Shown piece after piece: positions 34,623-43,398 of a stretch of DNA of 64,000 nucleotides (position 1 is the stretch's first letter; every line of letters starts with the position of its first letter). The notes under the pieces were generated by a model. The model did no database searches and had not been told where the DNA came from. It saw only the letters and a list, made by a program, of their open reading frames with translations. The stretch spans positions 1,550,001 through 1,614,000 of the forward strand of contig CBDFNJ010000001.1 of assembly GCA_965250115.1 (NCBI GenBank). Reading direction: 5' to 3'. Made by a program: the position numbers and the translations under genes. This DNA is from CBDFHB01 sp965250115 (lineage in GTDB: Bacteria > Acidobacteriota > Vicinamibacteria > Marinacidobacterales > SMYC01).

Positions 34623-35756
34623 CTAGCTCCTTTTGTTTTTCGCCCAGCCGCGCTTGACGATCTGCCGGCTGCGGGCCACGGCCAACGAGTGCGGAGGCAC
34701 GTCGCTCACGATGCAGGAGCCAGCTGCGACGTAGGCGCCCTTTCCGACGCGTACGGGCGCGACGAGCTGCACGTCGCTGCCGATGAAGGCACCGTCGCCG
34801 ACGACTGTGCGGTGCTTGACCTTACCATCGTAGTTGCAGGTGATGGCTCCCGCGCCGACGTTGACGCCCTTTCCGATCACCGCATCGCCGAGGTAAGCGA
34901 GGTGCGAGGCCCTGGCGCCCTCTCCGAGGCGAGTCTTCTTGAGCTCGACGAAGTTTCCCACGTGCGCCCCGACACCGACGTCCGAGTCCGGCCTCAAGTG
35001 GGCGAAAGGACCGAGTCGCGCGCGCTTGCCGATACGGCTCGAGCGAATGTAGCAATGATCGAGAAGGATCGACTCCGCCCCGATGATCGAATCTTCGACG
35101 TGGCAAAAGCTCCCGATAGTGCATCCCGAGGCGATTTTCGTCGGACCCTCGAGCAATACCCACGGCCTCACCACCGTTCCGACTCCGACGGACACCTCTG
35201 GATCAATGACGACACTCGTGGGATCCACGATGACGACGCCGCGTCTCTGAAGGGCCTCGACCTTGCGCCGACGCAGCACGGACATGACGCGCGCGAGCGC
35301 CGCGGCGCTACCCACTCGGAGCAGCTCGTCCTCGCCCGACGCGAAGACCGGCTCGGGAGCCAGCCGCCGGATGGTTTCGGCGATCGGCCACTTCTCCCCA
35401 TGCCGGAGCGCCTCGCGAAAGTCGCGCGCGGGGGCGGCGACGACGAAAGAGTCTCCACCGCTCGGGGCCAGGAGGGCGCGCGCACCTCTCCTGGCCGACT
35501 TCAGGAGCTTTCGGAGGGAGGCGGTCGTGACGCAAGGAAGGTCGGACGGCATGAGTACGACGGTGTCCCGGAGTGACGCGAGAGCCCTTCCCGAGACGAC
35601 CTCAGCGTTCGAAAGCCCCGCCGGTGCCCTACCGAGCCAGAGAATTCTACGAGGACGCAATTTCGTCGTGGCGTCGATCGTGCGTCGCCACACCGGCTTT
35701 CCGAACAAATCGGATTCGGCGAATTTTCCGTCGGAGACGAGCGCCACGATGGTCAC
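34623..35756 (-). CDS. GlmU-like protein: intact acetyltransferase domain, degenerate uridylyltransferase domain
   Basis: A 377-residue relative of bifunctional GlmU, which is normally about 450. The C-terminal left-handed beta-helix (about 165-377) is intact and has the catalytic region RASHLAYLGD (H285), HVGNFVELKK and AGAITCNYDGK. It should acetylate glucosamine-1-phosphate. The N-terminal part (1-150) is shortened and lacks the LAAGxGTRM signature: it reads VALVSDGKFAESDLFGKP. A trace of the fold remains (VLMPSDLPCVTTASL; VGSAAALARVMSVLRRRKVE). The start is GTG at 35756, overlapping the yvcK stop (GTGA). UTP-dependent activity is therefore doubtful; a separate pyrophosphorylase may exist elsewhere. 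Confidence 0.82.
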   Translation of the reverse strand: MTIVALVSDGKFAESDLFGKPVWRRTIDATTKLRPRRILWLGRAPAGLSNAEVVSGRALASLRDTVVLMPSDLPCVTTASLRKLLKSARRGARALLAPSGGDSFVVAAPARDFREALRHGEKWPIAETIRRLAPEPVFASGEDELLRVGSAAALARVMSVLRRRKVEALQRRGVVIVDPTSVVIDPEVSVGVGTVVRPWVLLEGPTKIASGCTIGSFCHVEDSIIGAESILLDHCYIRSSRIGKRARLGPFAHLRPDSDVGVGAHVGNFVELKKTRLGEGARASHLAYLGDAVIGKGVNVGAGAITCNYDGKVKHRTVVGDGAFIGSDVQLVAPVRVGKGAYVAAGSCIVSDVPPHSLAVARSRQIVKRGWAKNKRS

Positions 35757-36772
35757 GTCGGGACCCCGCGCATTTGAGGACGGACTCGCGCCCGATGAAA
35801 CAGCGACTTCAGAGCGCGCGCCGTTTTGATCCCGTCGTGACGGACGACGGGGCCTGGATGGAGCAGATCTTCGACGACTAGGGGACAGGGAAGATCCTCT
35901 TCGGCGGAGAGGACGACCGCTTCCGCCCCGTCTTCTCGATAGCGCGCGAGGGCTTCGTCCGCGATCGGCTCGCCGTTCGCGAGGATGTAGGAGAGCTCGA
36001 GATCGGGACAGTGGTCGAGCAGCGCGTTCACGTGATCCGCCAAGGTCAAGCCGTTCGTCTCTCCGGGCTGCGTCATGGCGTTCGCAAGCAAGACCACCGT
36101 CGCCTCGGAGCGTGCGATGGCGCGGGCGACGCCTGGCACGAGGAGATTCGGAACGAGGCTCGTGTAGAGCGACCCGGGCCCGATCAGAACAAGGTCTGCT
36201 TCCTGAAGCGCCTCGAGTGCTTCGGGCGGCGCTTCGCACTCGGGGGGATCTAGAAAGGCCTTTTCTATCTTCATCGCCGATCGGCTTATGTTGGTCTCCC
36301 CGCGAACGGTGGAGCCGTCCACGAGCCGGGCACCGAGGGCAACGTTCTCGTTGGTCGAGGGAAAGATTCGTCCCTCGATGGCGAGTACGTGACTCGCCGC
36401 ACGCACGGCCTCGTGGAAGTCGCCGGTGACGGCCGTGAGAGCCGTCAAGAAGAGATTTCCGAAGTTGTGCCCGCCGAGAGAGCCCCCGCCCTCGAAGCGG
36501 TATTGAAACAGGGACGAGAGCAGAGACTCGTCCGCCGAGAGCGCGACGAGGCAGTTTCGAATGTCGCCCGGCGGCAGCATTTGGAACTCGTCGCGTAGCC
36601 GCCCCGAGCTTCCACCGTCGTCGGTGACCGTCACGAGGGCGGCCAAGTCGGCGAAATAGAGCGCGTCCTTCGTCTGCTTCGGCGGAGGATCGACGAAATG
36701 CTTCAGTCCCGCGAGAAGCGCGGAGAGACCCGTTCCACCGCCGATGGCAAAGATCCTCAGGCCAAAAATCAC
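35753..36772 (-). CDS. yvcK: YvcK/CofD-like protein (gluconeogenesis factor family)
   Basis: A 339-residue YvcK-family protein that binds UDP-sugars and affects cell-wall metabolism in Bacillus. The nucleotide-binding GGGTGLSALLAGL is at 11-23, with TVTDDGGSSGRLRDEF and GPGSLYTSLVPNLLVPG conserved. GTG start. The link to glmU and glmS fits a role in amino-sugar flow. Confidence 0.92.
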   Translation of the reverse strand: MIFGLRIFAIGGGTGLSALLAGLKHFVDPPPKQTKDALYFADLAALVTVTDDGGSSGRLRDEFQMLPPGDIRNCLVALSADESLLSSLFQYRFEGGGSLGGHNFGNLFLTALTAVTGDFHEAVRAASHVLAIEGRIFPSTNENVALGARLVDGSTVRGETNISRSAMKIEKAFLDPPECEAPPEALEALQEADLVLIGPGSLYTSLVPNLLVPGVARAIARSEATVVLLANAMTQPGETNGLTLADHVNALLDHCPDLELSYILANGEPIADEALARYREDGAEAVVLSAEEDLPCPLVVEDLLHPGPVVRHDGIKTARALKSLFHRARVRPQMRGVPT

Positions 36773-36794
36773 GGGATACGATTGGCGGTCGAGA

Positions 36795-37340
36795 TCAAGC
36801 TTCCGCCAAGAGAGACGCGACCTCCCGCTCGTCGCGCACGCCGTCGAAGTCGTGGTCCGAATTGGCGTAGACGCGGTTGTTGGGGTCGGTTTGAATGGCT
36901 TGCTTCAGGATTCTGGCCGTCGACGAGGCGTCACCCGTCCGGGCGTGCGCTGCTGCCAGGCAATACGCAGCGTGGGGGCTCTTGGGCTCCATTTCGAGAG
37001 CCTTTGTGAGCTGCTTGATCGCCTGCGGGAAATCGTCCTCGTTGTGATGCATCACACCCGCCGTCACGTACTCCTCGGCCGATTTCGGCCTCCTCTGAGG
37101 GGACAGGTGCCTTTCGCAGACGACAAGATAGGATCGGACGCGTTCCATGAGCTCGGTCTCGTTGGCATGGGCTTCCTGGAGGCGGAGAAGATGTTCCTTG
37201 GCGCGCTCGACATCGCCCTTGTACATCGACTTCATGGCGCGCTCGAGGCCTTCGAGGGCCTTCTCATACCTCTGGAGCTCGCTCGATCCTCGTCCAGCCC
37301 TCTTCTTGGTGCCCCTGCCGCGGATCTTCTTTTGAGCCAA
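36795..37340 (-). CDS. TPR-repeat protein
   Basis: A 181-residue cytosolic-looking protein of unknown function: a basic N-terminus (KKIRGRGTKKRAGRGS), an alpha-helical region and TPR-like helix pairs (AEEYVTAGVMHHNEDDFPQA; PHAAYCLAAAHARTGDASST). The start is TTG with a very strong ribosome site (AAGGAGGT) 4 bp upstream, which decides the start. First gene after the promoter at 37432-37461, followed by yvcK. Confidence 0.75.
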   Translation of the reverse strand: MAQKKIRGRGTKKRAGRGSSELQRYEKALEGLERAMKSMYKGDVERAKEHLLRLQEAHANETELMERVRSYLVVCERHLSPQRRPKSAEEYVTAGVMHHNEDDFPQAIKQLTKALEMEPKSPHAAYCLAAAHARTGDASSTARILKQAIQTDPNNRVYANSDHDFDGVRDEREVASLLAEA

Positions 37341-37431
37341 ATCGACCTCCTTCAGTCGTCGGCGGGAACGATCCCAGTGAACGTCGGGGTGCTGGGAGCG
37401 TACCGCCAGAGACGTAGGTTGGGAGCGATAA

Positions 37432-37461
37432 ATTATAAGATCTTCATCATGCCTGGATCAA
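37432..37461 (-). promoter_or_regulatory. Predicted promoter of the TPR-yvcK-glmU-glmS-pcrA operon
   Basis: On the minus strand TTGATC (37461-37456) and a perfect TATAAT (37437-37432) are spaced by 18 bp. The leader would be about 85 nt before the TTG start at 37340. Confidence 0.55.
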
Positions 37462-37483
37462 ACGGGCCCGCTCCGAAGCAACT

Positions 37484-38320
37484 TCACTCGCTCTCGCCTC
37501 TCGACAGCTCATTGTAGATACTCCGAGCGGGGAGTCCGTACTTCTTCGCGAGCGTCTTGGTGGCCTCCCGCGCCGAGAGTCCGGAGTCGCGCAGCTCCCG
37601 GAACTGGCCGCGAAGCGCGGAAACGGAGATGTCCTCCTGGTCCTTTCGGGACGGGCCGACCACGAGGGTCACCTCGCCTTTGAAGCGACGATTCCGAGCC
37701 CAATCCGCGAGCTCACCGAGTAGCTCCGCCCGATGCTCTTCGTGAAGCTTCGTCATTTCTCGAAGGAGGCACGCTTCGCGCTTCCCCCAAGCCTCGGCGA
37801 GCTCGTGAAGGAGCCTTGCCACACGGGTCGGTGATTCGTAGAGGACAATCGTGTGCTCGAGCCCCCCGAGGCCTTCGATGGCGCGCTTTCGGGCGGACCC
37901 TCGTGGGGGCAGAAAACCGGCGAAGGTGAAGGTGGAGGTCGGAAGTCCCGAGACCGCGAGGGCGGCGAGGAGCGCGCTCGCCCCGGGCACGGCACGCACG
38001 TCGATCCCCTCGGCCCGCGCGGCCCGAACGAGCCGGAACCCGGGATCCGAGATCGCGGGCGTGCCCGCATCGCTCACGAGCGCGACGTCGCGTCCTTCAC
38101 GAAGTCGCCAGAGAAGCTCTTCGGCGCGACCCTCTTCATTGTGCTCGTGGTAGCTGAGCTTCCGGCTTGCCGCGATGCCCAAATAGCGTAAGAGCTTTCC
38201 CGTGACGCGTGTATCTTCGCAGGCAAGGATATCCACAGCGGCGATAACCTCCCTGGCGCGGTCGGTCATATCCGCCAGGTTGCCGATGGGCGTCGAAACG
38301 ACGTAGAGCGTTCCCGGCAT
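37484..38320 (-). CDS. rsmI: 16S rRNA (cytidine-1402-2'-O)-methyltransferase RsmI
   Basis: A 278-residue tetrapyrrole-methylase-fold enzyme that 2'-O-methylates C1402. The start MPGTLYVVSTPIGNLADMT, the LVSDAGTPAISDPGF loop and GFLPPRGSARKRAI are typical. ATG start. Divergent from the GT2-epimerase gene. Confidence 0.94.
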   Translation of the reverse strand: MPGTLYVVSTPIGNLADMTDRAREVIAAVDILACEDTRVTGKLLRYLGIAASRKLSYHEHNEEGRAEELLWRLREGRDVALVSDAGTPAISDPGFRLVRAARAEGIDVRAVPGASALLAALAVSGLPTSTFTFAGFLPPRGSARKRAIEGLGGLEHTIVLYESPTRVARLLHELAEAWGKREACLLREMTKLHEEHRAELLGELADWARNRRFKGEVTLVVGPSRKDQEDISVSALRGQFRELRDSGLSAREATKTLAKKYGLPARSIYNELSRGESE

Positions 38321-38420
38321 CGTCGCGCCATCCTATCAGCACCGATCCTTGAATTGCGCGCCTGCGGAGGCTGTGATAATTTTGCGACTCCGTCAATTCT
38401 AGAACAAGAAGAGGAGTTGA

Positions 38421-40256
38421 TTGCCCCCCGAGGTGCCTGCCCGCCGCGAGAAATTCGGACTCTCGGTCGTATTTCCTGCCTATAACGACGCCGGGACGAT
38501 CCCCAGCATGATCCTAGGGGCGAGATTGGCGGCTCGCCGCATCGTCGACGACTTGGAGATCGTCGTCGTCAACGACGGAAGCTCGGACCACACCGACGAG
38601 GTGCTCGCGGAGCTCGAGTCTGTCGTCCCCGAGCTCAAGGTAGTTCATCATCCCGTGAACCGCGGCTACGGTGGTGCGCTGCGCACGGGGTTCCAGAACG
38701 CGACGAAGGAGCTCGTCTTTTATACCGACGGCGATGCGCAATACGACCCTCGCGAGATGGCCCTCCTGTTCGAATCGTGGGAATCGACGAGCGACTTCGT
38801 GAACGGCGTCAAGATCGGACGCTCCGATCCTCTGCATCGTCTCATCATCGGTCGCATCTACCATTGGGCGGTCCGCATCGCCTTCGGCCTTTCGCTCTCG
38901 GATGTGGACTGCGACTTCCGTCTGTTTCGGCGGAGCATCTTCGACAAGGTCGTGCTGACCAAGGACAGCGGCGTCATTTGCGTCGAGCTCATGAAGAAGG
39001 TGCAGGACCACGGGTTTCGGATCCAGGAAGTACCCGTCCATCATTTTCACCGCGTCTACGGTAGAAGCCAGTTCTTCAACTTCCCGCGTGTCGCCCGAAC
39101 GCTTCTGGACCTGAGCAGGCTCTGGTACGACCTCGTCGTGCGCAAGGCCCACCTGGCGGAGCCGGCACGCGTCGAGAGTCACGCGCGTCGACGCGCGACT
39201 CCGAAAGCGCCCTTCGCTGACGGCGCGACGGAGCCCAACAGGGTGTCGAGAGAACCCGAAAACTACAGTGAGGCCTTCGAAGGCAAGAAAGTCCTGATCA
39301 CGGGAGGCTTGGGCTTCATTGGAAGCAACCTCGCCCGCGCGCTCGTTCCGCTCGGAGCGGAAGTGCTGCTCGTCGACTCTCTCATTCCGGATTACGGCGG
39401 CAACCTCTACAACATCCACGGCATCGAATCGCAGTTGAAGGTCAACGTTGCCGACGTGCGCGACGCGAATGGGATCCGCTATCTCGTCGGTAACCAGGAC
39501 TATCTGTTCAATCTCGCCGGTCAGGTGAGCCACATTGACAGTATCGAAGATCCGATGACCGACCTCGAGATCAACTGTACGAGCCAGCTTTCGATCCTCG
39601 AAGCCTGTCGTCGCGTGAATCCGCGCGTTCGGATCGTCTTCGCGAGCACTCGCCAGATCTACGGCAAGCCCGTCTCGCTCCCGGCGGACGAGAACCATCC
39701 GATCCATCCGACGGACGTCAACGGGATCAACAAAGCGAGCGGCGAGATGTACAACCAGATCTACCACCAGGTGCACGGTCTCCTGACCACGTCGCTCCGG
39801 CTCACCAATACCTACGGTCCGAGGCAACTGATGAAGCACAATCGTCAGGGGTTTGCCGGCTGGTTCGTCAGGCAGGTCGTGATGGGCGAAGATATCCTTC
39901 TCTTCGGCGACGGCGAGCAGAAGCGCGACTTCAACTACGTGGACGACGTCGTGAGGGCGTTCCTGATCGCGGCGACGGCCGAGGCCGCGGTAGGGGAGAC
40001 GTACAATCTCGGCGCCAAACCGCCGACGTCCCTCAAAGATTTCCTCGAGCTCCTCTACGAGGTGGCGGGCAGGAAAGCGGACTACACACTCGTTCCCTTT
40101 CCCGAGGAGCGTCGCAAGATCGACATCGGGGACTTCTATACGGACTACAGCCGCATCGAGTCGCGTTTGGGCTGGTCGCCCCAGACCTCGCTGCGCGAGG
40201 GCTTGTCCCGCACCGTCGCCTACTATCGCGAGAACATGGAACACTACCTGAGTTGA
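38421..40256 (+). CDS. Fusion of family-2 glycosyltransferase and NAD-dependent sugar epimerase/dehydratase
   Basis: A 611-residue two-domain protein. Residues about 10-250 form a GT-A fold transferase like dolichyl-phosphate mannose synthase: VVFPAYNDAGT, VVNDGSSDHT and DxD in YTDGDAQYD (103, 105). Residues about 285-611 form an extended SDR with NAD site VLITGGLGFIGSN. At the catalytic position YxxxK the sequence is VNGINK (N434, K438), so the tyrosine is replaced by asparagine. That may be a feature of a subfamily with other chemistry. The TTG start follows GAGGAG. The stop overlaps the aminotransferase start (TTGA). It may modify and transfer the same sugar. Confidence 0.87.
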   Translation: MPPEVPARREKFGLSVVFPAYNDAGTIPSMILGARLAARRIVDDLEIVVVNDGSSDHTDEVLAELESVVPELKVVHHPVNRGYGGALRTGFQNATKELVFYTDGDAQYDPREMALLFESWESTSDFVNGVKIGRSDPLHRLIIGRIYHWAVRIAFGLSLSDVDCDFRLFRRSIFDKVVLTKDSGVICVELMKKVQDHGFRIQEVPVHHFHRVYGRSQFFNFPRVARTLLDLSRLWYDLVVRKAHLAEPARVESHARRRATPKAPFADGATEPNRVSREPENYSEAFEGKKVLITGGLGFIGSNLARALVPLGAEVLLVDSLIPDYGGNLYNIHGIESQLKVNVADVRDANGIRYLVGNQDYLFNLAGQVSHIDSIEDPMTDLEINCTSQLSILEACRRVNPRVRIVFASTRQIYGKPVSLPADENHPIHPTDVNGINKASGEMYNQIYHQVHGLLTTSLRLTNTYGPRQLMKHNRQGFAGWFVRQVVMGEDILLFGDGEQKRDFNYVDDVVRAFLIAATAEAAVGETYNLGAKPPTSLKDFLELLYEVAGRKADYTLVPFPEERRKIDIGDFYTDYSRIESRLGWSPQTSLREGLSRTVAYYRENMEHYLS

Positions 40257-41392
40257 GTGAGACCCGCGTAGCCTTCAACGATCTGAGCCTCACCGGAAGG
40301 CCCACCGAGGAAGAAGTGCGGGATGCGATAGGACGTGTGGTCGACTCGGGATGGTTCATTCTCGGACCGGAGGTCGAAGCCTTCGAGAGTGAGCTCGCTC
40401 GAGCCGTGGGCTCGCGCCACGCTGTCGGTGTAGCCTCGGGAACCGACGCCATCACCCTGGCCCTGATGGCGAGCGGCGTCGGTGCGGGAGACGAGGTCGT
40501 CACGACGCCCTTGACGGCCGTCTTCACCGCGCTCGCGATCAGTCGGATCGGAGCCCGCCCCGTCTTCGCCGACGTCGAGGAAGCGACGCTCTTGCTATCG
40601 CCCTCGAGCGCCGCCGCTCGGACGACCGAGCGTAGCCGCGCGCTCGTTCCCGTACACCTCTATGGGAACGCCTGCGCGATCGACGAGCTGGCCGGGCTCG
40701 CCCAAGAGCGAGGCCTCGCGCTGGTCGAAGACGCCTGTCAGGCCCACGGCGCGACGTTTCGCGGAAAGTCGCTCGGCGGCTTCGGCGCCGCCGGCGCGTT
40801 CAGCTTTTATCCGACCAAGAATCTCGGCGGGCTCGGCGACGGCGGTGCCGTTGTTACGGACGACTCAGAGCTTGCCGAGAAAGTTCGGCGACTTCGTAAC
40901 GGCGGGCAGTCGTCGCGCTACCGCCACGAAGAAATCGGTTTCAATAGCCGCCTGGACGAGCTCCAGGCGGCCGTGCTTCGGGTACGTCTCCGGCATCTCT
41001 CGACGGAGAACGAGACCCGCCGAGCGCTCGCCAAGCTCTACGAAGATGGTCTCTCAGAGACTCCGGTCACACCGGTCGAGACGCTCGATGGCTGCGAGTC
41101 CGCGCGCCACTTGATGGTCGTCCGTGCCCCGAAGCGCGATGAGCTGATGGCCCACCTCGAAGGTCGCGGAATCCAAACCCTCATTCACTATCCGATCCCG
41201 ACCCACCTGCAACCCGCCTATCGGAACGCGGAGTCTGTCGGTAGTTGCCCTGTCGCGGAGGAGGCCGCCCAGTCCATCGTCTCCCTGCCGCTCTACCCTT
41301 CGCTTTCGGAACAAAGCGTGAGGCTCGTCGTGGAAGCGGTCCGGGACTTCTACGGAAGCTCAAAGCCCGAGCCGGTGCGATCGAGCCCTTGA
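40253..41392 (+). CDS. DegT/DnrJ/EryC1-family sugar aminotransferase
   Basis: A 379-residue PLP aminotransferase acting on keto-sugar nucleotides. The Schiff-base lysine is in FYPTKNLGGLGDGGAVV, with GVASGTDAITLAL for cofactor phosphate and VEDACQAHGA before it. It starts at TTG overlapping the fusion gene stop and probably aminates a keto sugar made by a nearby dehydratase. Confidence 0.9.
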   Translation: MSETRVAFNDLSLTGRPTEEEVRDAIGRVVDSGWFILGPEVEAFESELARAVGSRHAVGVASGTDAITLALMASGVGAGDEVVTTPLTAVFTALAISRIGARPVFADVEEATLLLSPSSAAARTTERSRALVPVHLYGNACAIDELAGLAQERGLALVEDACQAHGATFRGKSLGGFGAAGAFSFYPTKNLGGLGDGGAVVTDDSELAEKVRRLRNGGQSSRYRHEEIGFNSRLDELQAAVLRVRLRHLSTENETRRALAKLYEDGLSETPVTPVETLDGCESARHLMVVRAPKRDELMAHLEGRGIQTLIHYPIPTHLQPAYRNAESVGSCPVAEEAAQSIVSLPLYPSLSEQSVRLVVEAVRDFYGSSKPEPVRSSP

Positions 41393-41447
41393 CAGGTCGG
41401 CGCCGGCTTTGTGACACAGCGTGATTCACATCGAAAGGAAACCGAGC

Positions 41448-41801
41448 ATGACCGCAACCACGCAGCAGGTTCTCAAGCACCACTTGAAATCCTTCGGAGA
41501 GGGTGACCTCGAAGGCATTCTCGAAGACTTCGCCGACGAGTCCGTTATTTTTACGCCCGACGGGATTTTGCGAGGCCCCAGCGAGAGGCGAGGCCTGTTC
41601 GAGGCGTTCTTCGCGGAGTTCGCCAAACCCGGAGCTTCGTTCGAGATGAAGAAGCAGATCGTCGAGGGTGAGACCGCGTTCATCGTCTGGAGTGCCGAGA
41701 CCGCGGACAACGTCTACGAGCTCGCCACCGACACCTTCGTCGTTCGCGACGGCAAGATCGTCACCCAAACGTTTGCCGGGAAAGTCGTCCCCAAGGGCTG
41801 A
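41448..41801 (+). CDS. SnoaL-like (NTF2-fold) protein
   Basis: A 117-residue cone-fold protein of the SnoaL/DUF4440 type: TTQQVLKHHLKSFGEGDLEG, DFADESVIFTPDG and DTFVVRDGKIVTQTF. Such folds can be isomerases, hydrolases or ligand binders; the role here is unknown. The ATG at 41448 is chosen because AAGGAA lies 8 nt before it. An upstream in-frame GTG at 41421 lacks a ribosome site. Confidence 0.8.
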   Translation: MTATTQQVLKHHLKSFGEGDLEGILEDFADESVIFTPDGILRGPSERRGLFEAFFAEFAKPGASFEMKKQIVEGETAFIVWSAETADNVYELATDTFVVRDGKIVTQTFAGKVVPKG

Positions 41802-41825
41802 ACGCGTCTGGTTCGTCAACGGAGT

Positions 41826-41850
41826 CCTTGGCTACTGGATGTAGCCAAGG
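41826..41850. terminator. Hairpin between convergent genes
   Basis: CCTTGGCTAC (41826-41835), loop TGGAT and GTAGCCAAGG (41841-41850) make a perfect 10-bp stem. It straddles the stop of the sulfatase-like gene and lies 25 bp beyond the SnoaL-like gene. No T-run follows on either strand, so it may slow or protect both 3' ends rather than be a classic terminator. Confidence 0.5.
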
Positions 41851-43391
41851 GTTCGGAGCTGTTCGAGGGCCGCGGGGTCGAGGCCCTCGAACTCGTTACC
41901 CGAGCCGCCCTCGTCCTCCGCTTCTCTCTTGGCGTCGCCGGCGATCCATTCCGCGAGCCGCGGAGCGAGCTTCTGCGCTTCACCGGGGAGCTCCTCGTAG
42001 AGGTTCTTGGTTTCACCGGGGTCGCTGACTAGGTCGTAGAGCTCGTAGCGATCTCCCTCCGGGTGAGGAATCTTGATGAGCTTCCATCGCTCGGTGCGGA
42101 TCATCCGCCACTTGCCCCCGTTGCCAGGAAGATAGACGCGGTCGTTCTCGGGAAACATCGCCCGCTGGGGCGCGGCCTCGGCGAAGGCGTCGAGGAAGTC
42201 GATTGACTCACCCCGCAGCAGCGGTGCAAGGCTCACCGCTTCGACCTTGTCGAAAGGCGGGACCTCGGCCAGGTCGAGCAATGTCGGTGCCAGATCCATG
42301 AGACGCACCTGCTGGTCGACCACCGCGCCGGGGTCGATGACGCCGGGGAGGCGCAGGACGAGCGGGATCGCGAGTACTTCGTCGTAGAGCGTGAAGTCGT
42401 GGGTGAAGAAGAGGCCATGCTCGCCGAAAGCTTCACCGTGATCGCCGCTCACCGCGACGATGGTCGAGCTCTCGAGGTCGAGATCGGCGACTGCCTTCAT
42501 CAGCCGGCCGAGGTTTTCGTCCGTGTAGTTGATGGCGCCGTCGTAGAGATCGACCATCTCCTGGACCGTTTCCTCGTCGTAGAGTCCCTTGCTGAAGAAA
42601 ATGGCTCCACGCGACCTTCGCCGAAATCCGAGATCCAGAAGAGCCGGATTCTTGGGGTAGTAGGGAAAAACGAGGTCGTAGTAGGGGCCTCCCGCGAGAT
42701 CCGCGTAGGGGGTCGGCAGGAAGTCCTCCCGCGGCAGATCGATCATGGACCGAAGGTGTTTCACCTGAGAGTCGTCGCGATGATCCTCTCGGTAGAGGAC
42801 GCCGTAGGGATAGCTAGGCGTATAGGGAAGATGAGGGTCGAGAAAGTGCAGCCAGAGAAAGAACGGACGATCGGGGTCGCGGCGCTCCAGCCAATCCATC
42901 GCGGCGAGAGAGAGGCTTCTCGCGTCGAGACCGGCCGCGAACTTGGTGTTGTGGTACTCCTCGAATCCCTGGTCGAGCCCCGACTTTGGCCGGAGCCACG
43001 TATGGCGCGTCATCGCCGCCGTTTGATAGCCGGCCTCGCGGAACCTCTCGGCCAAGGTCGTCTGGTCGGATCCCAGCGTTCCGGGGTGATTCCTGACCCC
43101 GTGCCGCGACGGGGTCAGGCCGGTCATGAGTGAGGCCATCGAAGGCAAGGTGAAGGGGGCCTGTGCCGCGGTCGTTCGGAAGAGCGCGCCCTGCCGGGCG
43201 AGGCGATCGAGATTCGGGCTGGTGTTCCGCTCGTAGCCGTAGGCGCCCACGTGGTCCGCTCGGAGCGTCTCGATCGTCACGAGAAGGACGTTTCTGCGCT
43301 CATCCCGCGGCGTTTCGGGCTCGGGCTGGCAAGCCGAGGTTCCGAGAAGCCCGAGCGCCGCGAGGAGAAAGAGGCGGGCGGCGCGCTTCAA
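41832..43391 (-). CDS. Sulfatase-like (alkaline phosphatase superfamily) lipoprotein
   Basis: A 519-residue exported hydrolase with lipobox LLGTSAC (C21). The alkaline-phosphatase fold is clear: NVLLVTIETLRADHVGAYGY, GDHGEAFGEHG and TERWKLIK. At the formylglycine position the sequence is FTLPSMASLMTG, so Thr81 stands where sulfatases have Cys/Ser and the Arg of CxPxR is Met. It is thus probably not a formylglycine sulfatase but a phospho- or related transferase/hydrolase. The start is set at TTG 43391, at the basic KRAAR signal start; a longer reading frame to 43616 lies inside clpC and is not signal-like. Confidence 0.82.
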   Translation of the reverse strand: MKRAARLFLLAALGLLGTSACQPEPETPRDERRNVLLVTIETLRADHVGAYGYERNTSPNLDRLARQGALFRTTAAQAPFTLPSMASLMTGLTPSRHGVRNHPGTLGSDQTTLAERFREAGYQTAAMTRHTWLRPKSGLDQGFEEYHNTKFAAGLDARSLSLAAMDWLERRDPDRPFFLWLHFLDPHLPYTPSYPYGVLYREDHRDDSQVKHLRSMIDLPREDFLPTPYADLAGGPYYDLVFPYYPKNPALLDLGFRRRSRGAIFFSKGLYDEETVQEMVDLYDGAINYTDENLGRLMKAVADLDLESSTIVAVSGDHGEAFGEHGLFFTHDFTLYDEVLAIPLVLRLPGVIDPGAVVDQQVRLMDLAPTLLDLAEVPPFDKVEAVSLAPLLRGESIDFLDAFAEAAPQRAMFPENDRVYLPGNGGKWRMIRTERWKLIKIPHPEGDRYELYDLVSDPGETKNLYEELPGEAQKLAPRLAEWIAGDAKREAEDEGGSGNEFEGLDPAALEQLRTLGYIQ

Positions 43392-43398
43392 GTAAGGC

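Noticed and set aside
38514..40244. A 576-codon minus-strand frame opposite the GT2-SDR gene
   Set aside because: Antisense shadow; the plus-strand product has both domain signatures.
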